Shown one piece after another: positions 25,290 through 33,431 of a stretch of 64,000 bases of DNA. How positions within the stretch are numbered: the first letter of the stretch is position 1; each line of letters begins with the position of its first letter. Below the pieces are notes generated by a model that had not been told where the DNA came from, made no database searches, and was given only the letters and a program-made list of their open reading frames with translations. Made by a program: the position numbers and the translations under genes. Source of the stretch: Desulfotignum sp. (GTDB lineage Bacteria; Desulfobacterota; Desulfobacteria; Desulfobacterales; Desulfobacteraceae); assembly GCA_018399285.1 (NCBI GenBank), contig JAGYOW010000013.1, positions 1-64,000 of the forward strand, in the 5' to 3' direction.

Positions 25290-26345
25290 ATGAATCTGCT
25301 GAAAAAGGTCAAGGGGTTCCGCCGGCAGATGCGCACGGAATATCCCTTTGGCTGGTCCATTGTCATGGGCAGTATTTTCATTTTTCTGGTGATCCTGTTC
25401 GGCACATCCGGCTACATGTTGCTGGAAGGATGGAGTTTCATCGAAAGTGTGTACATGGTGATCATCACTCTTTCCACGGTGGGATTCATGGAAGTGAAGC
25501 CCTTGTCCGACATCGCCCGGATCATGACCATGCTGGTGATTTTCGGAGGTGTGGGTGCGTTTTTTTATCTGGGCGGATCTTTAGCCCAGATGCTTGTGGA
25601 AGGAAAGTTTCAAAATATTCTCGGGAGGCGCAGGGTGCAGAAAATCATCGATGAACTTACCGGCCATTACATTGTCTGCGGGTACGGCAGAATCGGCCGG
25701 GTGGTGGTACAGGGAATCAAAAATGAGGGGTTTGACGTGGTGGTGATTGAAAAAAACCCGGCAGCGCTGGCGCAGTTGGAGCATAAAAAGACGCTGTTCA
25801 TTCCCGGGGATGCTACGATGGATGAGATCCTTCTTTCAGCAGGACTGGAAAAAGCAAAATGCCTGATTACGGTCCTGGCTGAAGATGCGGCCAATGTGTT
25901 TGTGACCCTGACCTCCCGGCAGTTGAACCCGGATATCACCATCGTCGCCCGTACGGACAATGAATCCCATGTTCCCCGGTTGAAGCAGGCTGGAGCGGAA
26001 CGGGTTTTCATGCCTTATAACATCGGGGGACTGAGTCTGGTTCAAAGTGTTTTAAGACCGACAGCCACCAGCCTGATGGACTTGGCCATCCGGAGGGATA
26101 TCAAGCTTCAGCTGGAGGAACTGCCTATTTCAGATCGGTCCGAACTGGCGGGAAAGCAGGTGAAGGATTCCGGAATTCGCCCCCGATTTGACATTCTCAT
26201 TGTCGGAATCAAAAAAATTTCCGGTGAGATGGTGTTCAACCCGGGTCCGGAAACGGTGATCAAGGCCGGGGATCTGCTCATTGCTTTAGGAAACCCGGAA
26301 AATCTGCAAAAATTGCAGAAAGTGTCTGATCCGGATGCGGCCTGA
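25290..26345 (+). CDS. Two-TM potassium channel with RCK (TrkA-N/TrkA-C) domain
   Basis: The 351-residue protein starts at ATG 25290 after GGAGG. Two membrane segments (about residues 25-45 and 80-100) flank the pore loop. The filter reads TLSTVGFMEVKPLSD, that is TVGF rather than the usual TVGYG. The RCK domain has HYIVCGYGRIGRVVVQGI (NAD-binding) near residue 130, and the C-terminal TrkA-C part ends ALGNPENL. It resembles ligand-gated channels of the MthK/Kch type. Gating ligand and direction of flow cannot be read from the sequence. Confidence 0.88.
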   Translation: MNLLKKVKGFRRQMRTEYPFGWSIVMGSIFIFLVILFGTSGYMLLEGWSFIESVYMVIITLSTVGFMEVKPLSDIARIMTMLVIFGGVGAFFYLGGSLAQMLVEGKFQNILGRRRVQKIIDELTGHYIVCGYGRIGRVVVQGIKNEGFDVVVIEKNPAALAQLEHKKTLFIPGDATMDEILLSAGLEKAKCLITVLAEDAANVFVTLTSRQLNPDITIVARTDNESHVPRLKQAGAERVFMPYNIGGLSLVQSVLRPTATSLMDLAIRRDIKLQLEELPISDRSELAGKQVKDSGIRPRFDILIVGIKKISGEMVFNPGPETVIKAGDLLIALGNPENLQKLQKVSDPDAA

Positions 26346-26365
26346 CAATTTATTGTCGTGGCTGT

Positions 26366-26857
26366 CTATTTTTCTTTGATCACCTGCCCCCGGGAAGTAA
26401 AGGAAATGCCCTGCTGGGTCTGGGCCCCGATCATCACGGTTTCGATGATGGGCGGGGATACGGATTTGGCTGTTTCCCATTCCACCAGAAAACTGGCCCC
26501 GGATCCCCCGGTCTCGTCTGATTCATGGACCACAAAGCGGGTGGCGGACATTTTTTCCAGGGTCACGGGCTGTTTCAGGTATTCTTCCAGACGCGTTCCT
26601 TCAGAATTGAAATACGACACCTTTGTTACGACAATCGCATCATCCGGATCCGTGTTCCGGATGCTCAGGGTCACGGCCAGCAGAAACGGCCGCTCCCTGT
26701 CACCGATGTAGATATGGGAATAGACCGGGACATAGACCACCTGGCCTTGGGATAGAGGAACCGTTTTCCCGTCTCCGGCAGCTGCGGTTGCCATTGTCAG
26801 GCTGACCAGAAGGATGATATAAATTATTGAACGAAAAATATGAATCGGCGGTGCCAT
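26366..26857 (-). CDS. DUF3124 exported protein
   Basis: I start at ATG 26857 after GGATC, giving 163 residues with a signal peptide (SIIYIILLVSLTMATAAAG). The mature part QVVYVPVYSHIYIGDRERPF then LAVTLSIRNTD is the DUF3124 hallmark. The function is unknown; a periplasmic beta-sandwich protein is likely. The gene is convergent with the K+ channel gene, 20 nt apart. Confidence 0.8.
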   Translation of the reverse strand: MAPPIHIFRSIIYIILLVSLTMATAAAGDGKTVPLSQGQVVYVPVYSHIYIGDRERPFLLAVTLSIRNTDPDDAIVVTKVSYFNSEGTRLEEYLKQPVTLEKMSATRFVVHESDETGGSGASFLVEWETAKSVSPPIIETVMIGAQTQQGISFTSRGQVIKEK

Positions 26858-27020
26858 TTTAGATCCTTTTTTTCTGCCTGATCGGTTGCCGGAGTGTGTG
26901 GACAATCCGGCCGAATCAGTGAGTGAAAAAACAATTTACCCAAAGAGGGTTATGCCATAAACTATGGCACCGAAAGAATTCATTGTCAACAACGGCGACC
27001 ATGACGGGAGACACAAAAAA

Positions 27021-27863
27021 ATGAAATATATCGGGGCCCATGTCAGCATCAGCGGCGGCGTGGAAAACGCGCCCGTCAATGCGGCAAAGATCGGAGCAAA
27101 AGCCTTTGCCATGTTCACCAGAAACCAGCGGCGATGGTCTTCCCCTCCCCTGACCGAAAAAAATATTACCGGATTCAAGGAGCAGTGCCGTCAGCACGGA
27201 TTTGATTCGTCGGTCATTCTTCCCCATGACAGCTATCTGATCAATCTGGGACACCCGGATCCGGCCGGGCTGGACAAATCACGCGCCGCTTTTTTTGAGG
27301 AAATGGGTCGGTGTGAACAGCTGGGTCTTTGTTATCTGAATTTTCACCCGGGCAGCCATCTGAACAAACTCTCACCGGAACAGTGCCTGGACCGCATCGC
27401 CCAATCCATTAATCTGGCCCTGGACCGGACCACGGGTGTCACGGCGGTGATTGAGAATACCGCCGGCCAGGGCACCAACCTGGGATACGGGTTCGACCAC
27501 CTGGCCCGGATCATCGAGCAGGTAACAGACAAAACCCGGGTGGGGGTCTGCCTGGATACCTGCCACCTGCACGGGGCCGGGTATGATATCCGAACCGCTG
27601 CCGCATTCGAGAAAACCATGGATGAATTTGACCGGATTGTGGGGATTGGGTTTCTCAAGGCCCTGCACCTGAACGACTCCAAAAAAGATTTCAACTCCCG
27701 GGTGGACCGGCACGCGAGTATCGGCAAAGGCGAACTGGGCATGACCCCGTTTGAGTTTATCATGAACGATGCCCGGTTCGACAACATGCCCCTGGTGCTG
27801 GAGACCCCGGATGACTCTTTGTGGGAAGCGGAAATCAGGCTGCTGTACGATCTGATTCCGTAG
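27021..27863 (+). CDS. nfo: Deoxyribonuclease IV (endonuclease IV)
   Basis: The AP endonuclease cuts DNA at abasic sites during base excision repair. The 280-residue TIM barrel starts [20 protein letters not shown] and has [62 protein letters not shown] and LVLETPDD, the full set of zinc ligands. I use ATG 27021 because the family starts there. The 163-nt gap upstream shows nothing else. Confidence 0.96.
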   Translation: MKYIGAHVSISGGVENAPVNAAKIGAKAFAMFTRNQRRWSSPPLTEKNITGFKEQCRQHGFDSSVILPHDSYLINLGHPDPAGLDKSRAAFFEEMGRCEQLGLCYLNFHPGSHLNKLSPEQCLDRIAQSINLALDRTTGVTAVIENTAGQGTNLGYGFDHLARIIEQVTDKTRVGVCLDTCHLHGAGYDIRTAAAFEKTMDEFDRIVGIGFLKALHLNDSKKDFNSRVDRHASIGKGELGMTPFEFIMNDARFDNMPLVLETPDDSLWEAEIRLLYDLIP

Positions 27864-27963
27864 TGAAACAAAATTTTTTAAATTTTATCAATTCAGGGCT
27901 GGCATCCGGCTTGAAAAGCGGATATAAAAAAAGTTTGATCAATTTTTGTGAAGGAAGGTTCAA

Positions 27964-29070
27964 ATGAAAAAAACAGGACTGGTGGGATGGCGGGGCATGG
28001 TGGGTTCAGTGCTCATGGAACGGATGATGGCGGAAAATGATTTTGAAAAGATCACCCCGGTTTTTTTCACCACCTCCCAGGCCGGACAAAAAGCCCCGGA
28101 TGTGGGAAAAGAGGCTCCGGCCCTGATCGATGCCCATGATATCGACACGCTCATGGCAATGGATATCATCATCTCCTGCCAGGGGGGAAGCTATACGGAA
28201 GCCGTGCGGCCGAAACTGGCCAAAAACGGGTGGAAAGGATTCTGGATCGATGCGGCCTCCACCCTGCGCATGGCCAATGACAGCATCATTGTGCTGGATC
28301 CCGTGAACCGGAAAGTGATCGATGAGGCCCTGGACCGGGGTATTAAAAACTATATCGGCGGCAACTGCACCGTGTCTCTGATGCTCATGGCTTTGGGCGG
28401 GCTGTTTGAAAATGATGTGGTGGAATGGCTCACCTCCATGACTTACCAGGCCGCTTCAGGGGCCGGTGCCAAAAACATGACCGAACTGGTGGCCCAGATG
28501 CGGGCCATCGGGGATGCGGCCGCCCCGATTCTGGATGATCCGGCGTCCGCCATCCTGGATCTGGATAAAAAGGTTACAGATACGCTTCGCTCGGATACCT
28601 TTCCCACGGCCAACTGGGGGGTGCCCCTGGGGGCCAGCCTGATCCCCTGGATCGACCGGGCCATGGAAAACGGCCAGACCCGGGAAGAGTGGAAAGGGTT
28701 TGTGGAAACCAACAAGATCCTGGGCCGGTCCGATCTTCCCGTGCCCATTGACGGCCAGTGCGTGCGCATCGGATCCATGCGGTGTCACAGTCAGGCCTTT
28801 ACCATCAAGTTGAAAAAAGAGGTGCCCCTGGCGGAGATCGAAGCCATGCTGGCATCCAACAACGACTGGGTCAAAGTGATTCCCAACACCAAAGATCAGA
28901 CCATCACCGAACTGACCCCGGCGGCGGTCACGGGTACTCTGACCGTGCCCGTGGGACGGATCCGTAAAATGACGCTGGGACAAGACTATCTCACGGCGTT
29001 TTCCGTGGGGGATCAGCTGCTCTGGGGCGCGGCTGAACCGTTGCGCCGGATTCTCAATATTATATTGTAA
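27964..29070 (+). CDS. asd: Aspartate-semialdehyde dehydrogenase
   Basis: The enzyme makes aspartate semialdehyde for lysine, threonine, methionine and diaminopimelate. The 368-residue chain has the NADP motif [15 protein letters not shown] at the start, the catalytic cysteine in [11 protein letters not shown] near residue 138 and the late [19 protein letters not shown] with the catalytic His. Length and motifs fit the gammaproteobacterial-type enzyme. ATG follows AAGGAAGG. Confidence 0.96.
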   Translation: MKKTGLVGWRGMVGSVLMERMMAENDFEKITPVFFTTSQAGQKAPDVGKEAPALIDAHDIDTLMAMDIIISCQGGSYTEAVRPKLAKNGWKGFWIDAASTLRMANDSIIVLDPVNRKVIDEALDRGIKNYIGGNCTVSLMLMALGGLFENDVVEWLTSMTYQAASGAGAKNMTELVAQMRAIGDAAAPILDDPASAILDLDKKVTDTLRSDTFPTANWGVPLGASLIPWIDRAMENGQTREEWKGFVETNKILGRSDLPVPIDGQCVRIGSMRCHSQAFTIKLKKEVPLAEIEAMLASNNDWVKVIPNTKDQTITELTPAAVTGTLTVPVGRIRKMTLGQDYLTAFSVGDQLLWGAAEPLRRILNIIL

Positions 29071-29077
29071 GTGAAAA

Positions 29078-29109
29078 GCAGGGGCCGGATCTTGCGGTCC
29101 GGCCCCTGC
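29078..29109 (+). terminator. Stem-loop after asd
   Basis: GCAGGGGCCGGA and TCCGGCCCCTGC form a perfect 12-bp stem with an 8-nt loop, 8 nt after the asd stop. There is no T-run, so it may be an mRNA-stabilising or weak termination structure before ktrB. Confidence 0.6.
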
Positions 29110-29126
29110 ATCACTGAGAAGCACAG

Positions 29127-30824
29127 ATGATGACACGCACATCCATGACGCGGATCAGCATGCAAACCTTTATACTGGCCATGTCGTTTCTGCCGGTGCT
29201 TGTCTTGTTTGCCGAAACCGGTCATATCAGCACAGTCCCATTCTGGCGGCTGATATTTGCCCTGGCCGCGGCGGTTTTTATATTTTCATGTGCACTGACA
29301 CTGTTTTGCAAACCCATTGCCGGCAAATTTCTGGGAGTGGCAGGGGCTTTGGGAGGGTATATCTCTGCATGGCCCCATATCATGACCAGTCCATATTTCG
29401 CATTGACTGCAACGATTTTCCTGATCAGCATCATATTCATGCTGGCAGACTTTGAGATTCAGGGACCTTTCATCCGGAAAACACGGGTTGAGACCCAGAA
29501 ACCGGTCTGGGACATTTTTCTCAGCCATCCGGCCCGGGTCCTGGTGGTGACCTTTTTAGGGCTGTGTGCCATGGGAACCTTACTGCTGCTGCTTCCGATA
29601 GCAGCACAAGACCGGGCCATCGGATTTGTGGATGCGGCTTTTACGGCAGTGAGCGCGGTCTGTGTCACGGGGTTGATCGTTTTGGATACCCCCAATGATT
29701 TTACCGGCTACGGCCAGTTTTTCATCCTGGTTCTGATCCAGCTGGGGGGTCTGGGCATTATGGGCATCACCACGGTTGGACTGCACACCATGGGCAGGCG
29801 GCTGAGCCTTACCCATGAACGGGTGCTGGCCTCCATGGCGGATACCAATCACAAAGACCTGGTGCATTCGCTGGTTACCATCCTTAAGTTTACCTTTGCT
29901 GCCGAGAGCCTGGGGGCGGTTTTGCTGACCGTTATGTTTTTTACGGCCGGTGATACGGGTTCCCAGGCGGTGTGGCGGGGCGTTTTTACGGCCGTGTCCG
30001 CGTTCTGCAACGCCGGGTTCGCTCTTCAGAGCGACAGCCTGATGTCCTGGCACACCTCACCTGCGGTACTGCATATCGTGGCAACCCTGATTATTTTCGG
30101 GGGTATGGCACCGGCTACCAGCCTGGTGATCCCGAAATGGCTGGCTGGCCGGCAGGTGCCGATCCCGGCCCGCATCGCTTTGATCGCCAGTATTGTGCTG
30201 CTTTTTCTGGGCACGGTGTTCATCATGGCCTTTGAATGGGGAGGGGTTCTGGCCGGGATGTCGGTTTCAGATAAAATCCAGAATGCCTGGTTTCAATCGG
30301 TTACCTTGCGCACCGCCGGGTTCAATTCTCTGGATATTGCGGGCATTGCCCATCCCACTTTTCTGCTCATGCTTGTTTTCATGTTCATCGGCGGCAGCCC
30401 GGGCGGAACGGCCGGCGGGGTGAAAACCACCACCATGGGTATCCTGGCCATGACCTTTTTTGCCAATATCACCAACCGCAGGGAGGTGGTCCTGCAGAAC
30501 AGACGGATCCGTGCCGTCACTGTCTTCCGGGCGGTGACCATTGTTGGGGCCGGTCTTTTGCTGTGGTTTGGTGTGGCATTGATGCTGGAGGTGACCCAGC
30601 CCCAGATACGGGTGAGAGATCTTATTTTTGAAGCCACTTCAGCCCTGGGCACGGTGGGACTTTCCACCGGTGCCACCGGGCTTCTGGATGAGATCGGAAA
30701 AGTTATCATCATCATTGCCATGTTCTGCGGACGTATCGGTCCGGTGACCTTGTTCATGCTGCTAAGCGACCCCCAGGCTTCGTCGTCGTCACGATGCCCG
30801 GATGCCAAAATTTTTTTGACCTAA
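29127..30824 (+). CDS. TrkH/KtrB family potassium uptake membrane subunit
   Basis: The 565-residue protein has four pore repeats: DAAFTAVSAVCVTGLIVLDT, GVFTAVSAFCNAGFALQSDS, FQSVTLRTAGFNSLDIAGI and FEATSALGTVGLSTGATGLL. Each contains the filter glycine. About 110 extra residues at the N-terminus add three membrane segments, as in some Ktr-like proteins. GGSPGGTAGGVKTTT is the usual loop. It forms the channel of a Ktr/Trk system with the cytosolic gating protein encoded 16 nt downstream. Whether Na+ or H+ drives it is not visible. Confidence 0.92.
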   Translation: MMTRTSMTRISMQTFILAMSFLPVLVLFAETGHISTVPFWRLIFALAAAVFIFSCALTLFCKPIAGKFLGVAGALGGYISAWPHIMTSPYFALTATIFLISIIFMLADFEIQGPFIRKTRVETQKPVWDIFLSHPARVLVVTFLGLCAMGTLLLLLPIAAQDRAIGFVDAAFTAVSAVCVTGLIVLDTPNDFTGYGQFFILVLIQLGGLGIMGITTVGLHTMGRRLSLTHERVLASMADTNHKDLVHSLVTILKFTFAAESLGAVLLTVMFFTAGDTGSQAVWRGVFTAVSAFCNAGFALQSDSLMSWHTSPAVLHIVATLIIFGGMAPATSLVIPKWLAGRQVPIPARIALIASIVLLFLGTVFIMAFEWGGVLAGMSVSDKIQNAWFQSVTLRTAGFNSLDIAGIAHPTFLLMLVFMFIGGSPGGTAGGVKTTTMGILAMTFFANITNRREVVLQNRRIRAVTVFRAVTIVGAGLLLWFGVALMLEVTQPQIRVRDLIFEATSALGTVGLSTGATGLLDEIGKVIIIIAMFCGRIGPVTLFMLLSDPQASSSSRCPDAKIFLT

Positions 30825-30840
30825 AAAAAGGAACCATGCC

Positions 30841-31500
30841 ATGTCCCAGCAAATTCTGATCATCGGACTCGGCCACTTTGGAATGTCCCTTGCCCGGACC
30901 CTGTCGGAAAGAGGTGCCGAGGTACTGGCCGTGGATATCAATAAAGCGCTGGTGGAAGAAGCGGCTGACTTTGTCACCGAAGCCATTGTGCTGGATGCCA
31001 CGGATGAAGCGGAGCTGGCAGGACTTGAACCGGGAAAAAGGGATTCCGCTGTCTGCGCCATCGGGGATGATTCCAAGGAAGCTTCCATTATCTGTACGGT
31101 ACTGCTCAGGCAGATGGGGGCCCCGCTGGTCATTTCCCGGGCCAATGACAAGATGCACCAGCGGATTTTGAAACTGGTAGGTGCCCACCAGATTGTTAAT
31201 CCGGAACAGGAGTTTGGAAAGCGGTTTGCCAACCGTCTGCTGTACCGGCATGTCATTGCCGATACCAACCTGGGGGAAGACCTGCACTTAACCGAGATCT
31301 GTATCCAGCCGTCCATGATCGGCAAAACCCTGGTCGATCTGGCCCTGCCCAAACGCTACGGTATCATGGTGGTGGGCATCCGAAGAGGTCCCCGGGGAAA
31401 AATTCATCAGCCCCAGCCAAAGGACCCGCTGCAAAAGGATGACAATCTCATCATTGTTTCCAGTGAATCCGCCATTCCCAAACTCATTAAAGGAGTATGA
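30841..31500 (+). CDS. TrkA/KtrA family gating subunit (RCK protein)
   Basis: The 219-residue protein has an NAD/ATP-binding TrkA-N domain (ILIIGLGHFGMSLARTLSERG) and a TrkA-C domain (IQPSMIGKTLVDLALPKRYG). Such proteins form an octameric ring that gates the membrane subunit encoded just upstream. The ribosome site AAAGGAA precedes the ATG. Confidence 0.93.
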   Translation: MSQQILIIGLGHFGMSLARTLSERGAEVLAVDINKALVEEAADFVTEAIVLDATDEAELAGLEPGKRDSAVCAIGDDSKEASIICTVLLRQMGAPLVISRANDKMHQRILKLVGAHQIVNPEQEFGKRFANRLLYRHVIADTNLGEDLHLTEICIQPSMIGKTLVDLALPKRYGIMVVGIRRGPRGKIHQPQPKDPLQKDDNLIIVSSESAIPKLIKGV

Positions 31501-31501
31501 C

Positions 31502-32146
31502 ATGCGGCTTGCAATGACTGTCAGGCTGGGGGCATGGATTCTGATCGGATTGAACCTGTTGATGGCATTCGGGTCTATCTGGGTGTTTATCCGGATGGCA
31601 CCGGCTATTGAGGTGATCATCGAACAGAATGAGCGGTCTCTTCAGGCATGTGAGAAAATGCTGGCCTCCCTGGCAATGGCAGACAACCCTGAAATGGATA
31701 TCACCCGATTACAGGCATCGTTTGCCGCGGCCTTGAAGAATGCCCAGAATAATATTACAGAAAAAGATGAACCTGCGGCACTGGATGCCATTGACCAGGA
31801 TTATGCCAGGGCGTTCAAAAAAGATGCAGCAGCCAGGACCCGCACTGTGGAGGCGATTCTCCTGCTGGGTGAAATTAACAGACAAGCCATGGTGAGAGCC
31901 GATAAAAAAGCCCGGCAGCTGGGGAATGCCGGTGCCTGGGGGGTTGTTTTCATGGCATCTTCGGTTTTTTTGACTGGCATGCTGTTTTTACGTGCCCTGA
32001 AAAAAAACCTGGTCATGCCCCTGGAAGAGATCGATGCCGTATTAACGGCCCATCAAAGGGGAGATACCATGAGGCGCTGCACGGGCCCCCGCCTGCCAAA
32101 AGATGTCCGGCGGGTTTTCAATAATGTGAACGCGTTTCTGGATTGA
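31502..32146 (+). CDS. Two-TM protein with periplasmic helical domain and HAMP-like tail
   Basis: The gene starts one nt after the ktrA stop, so it belongs to the ktr operon. The 214-residue product has a membrane segment at 8-33, a mostly helical periplasmic region (34-150), a second segment (158-178) and a short tail beginning LVMPLEEIDAVLTAHQRGD that looks like a HAMP linker. No kinase or methyl-accepting domain follows. It looks like the sensor half of a chemoreceptor without an output and may act on the potassium transporter. I do not recognise a family. Confidence 0.65.
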   Translation: MRLAMTVRLGAWILIGLNLLMAFGSIWVFIRMAPAIEVIIEQNERSLQACEKMLASLAMADNPEMDITRLQASFAAALKNAQNNITEKDEPAALDAIDQDYARAFKKDAAARTRTVEAILLLGEINRQAMVRADKKARQLGNAGAWGVVFMASSVFLTGMLFLRALKKNLVMPLEEIDAVLTAHQRGDTMRRCTGPRLPKDVRRVFNNVNAFLD

Positions 32147-32186
32147 CGGGGTCGGCTCATTCAGGGCCGGCATTCAGCGTCGGCAT

Positions 32187-33431
32187 TCAGCGTCTGACCC
32201 CGGTTTTCAGGCACAGCATCAGGACAAAGGCCACCGCGGCAATCAGTATCAAAGCGGTAAATGCGGCCGTGTAATTCAAGAACCGGTCGAACATCAGGCC
32301 GGTGACAAAAGGCCCCAGGGCCCCGCCCGTGGTACCGAAACACACCACAATGCCGAACAGGCCGCCGTGGGACCGGATGCCGAACAGCTCCGCCACAATG
32401 GGGGAGATGGCCGTGAAAAAGCCGCCGTGGGCAATGCCGTAAATAAAGGCGAAGGCATACAGCTCCCACCGGGTATCGGCCCGGGTCAGCCAGACCAGGG
32501 CCGTGAGGAGCAGAATGAAACTGATCACCATGATGCGCTTGCTGCCCGTGCGGTCGATGAGCAGGCCTCCGGCAAACCGCCCGGCCATGGACACGGCCCC
32601 GATGGTGGCCAGGATCCCGGCAGCCCAATGGGGAGAGATGCCCATGTCCCTGGCATAGGGGACAATATGGAGCATGATACTCATCAGGCAGAACACCACC
32701 AGCAGATTGGACAGGCACAGGAGCCACAGCTTTGGAGATTTCATGGCCTGAGAATAGTCAATGCCGGCGGTCTGGCGCGGCCGGAGCACGGGATCTGAAA
32801 GCGTGGGAACCGGAAGGGCCGGTCCGGTTTGACCGGCATCGTATATATCCGGGTCCCGGTACAGAAATCGGGCAATGATCATGAGCAGGGCAAAAGCGCA
32901 GAGGCCCAGGATAATAAAGGCGGTCTGAAATCCGGTGGCCGCAATGAGCAGACTGGCCAGGATCGGAACAGTGAACTGGCCGGCACCCGTGCCCACCTTG
33001 ACAATGCCCGTCATTTTTCCCCGGTTCAAAGCAAACCAGCGGGTAATGGTGCTCAAAGCAATGACATCCACGGCAGACAAACCAATGCCGAACACCAGGC
33101 CGAACACCAGGTACAACTGAAGCAATGTGGAGACCTGGGACATCAGGGCGAACCCCAGGCCTAAAAAGACGGCGGCGACACGCATGATCATCCGGGGTCC
33201 GAACCGGTCGTTGAGCCGGCCCACCAGGATGCCGAACAGACCGGCGAAGAAAAACGCAGTGGATGAAGCCCCGGAAATGGCGGCCCGGGACCAGCCAAAC
33301 GCATCCATCAAAGGATTGAAAAATACCCCAAAAGAGATATAAGTACCGATCCCGACCGCCTGGACACTGAAGCAGGCTGCTATAATGGTTCGGCTGTAAC
33401 TGTCCCGGCTTTTCCCGGGCCCGGACTTCAT
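32187..33431 (-). CDS. MFS transporter, OFA (oxalate/formate antiporter-like) group
   Basis: The 414-residue protein has 12 hydrophobic segments and the OFA-like N-terminus FSVQAVGIGTYISFGVFFNP, with GWSRAAISGASSTAFFFAG and GRLNDRFGPRMIMR after segment 2. Its start overlaps the stop of the DUF1638-hydantoinase gene by 4 nt, so it is the last gene of the mttB operon. It probably moves a methylated amine, an acid or a breakdown product. A 13-nt tandem repeat sits at its 3' end (around 32165-32190). Confidence 0.85.
   Translation of the reverse strand: MKSGPGKSRDSYSRTIIAACFSVQAVGIGTYISFGVFFNPLMDAFGWSRAAISGASSTAFFFAGLFGILVGRLNDRFGPRMIMRVAAVFLGLGFALMSQVSTLLQLYLVFGLVFGIGLSAVDVIALSTITRWFALNRGKMTGIVKVGTGAGQFTVPILASLLIAATGFQTAFIILGLCAFALLMIIARFLYRDPDIYDAGQTGPALPVPTLSDPVLRPRQTAGIDYSQAMKSPKLWLLCLSNLLVVFCLMSIMLHIVPYARDMGISPHWAAGILATIGAVSMAGRFAGGLLIDRTGSKRIMVISFILLLTALVWLTRADTRWELYAFAFIYGIAHGGFFTAISPIVAELFGIRSHGGLFGIVVCFGTTGGALGPFVTGLMFDRFLNYTAAFTALILIAAVAFVLMLCLKTGVRR

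Noticed and set aside
32160-32192. Tandem 13-nt repeat (CGGCATTCAGCGT) as a regulatory element
   Set aside because: It straddles the MFS stop codon and only duplicates the final codons; most simply a small replication slip.
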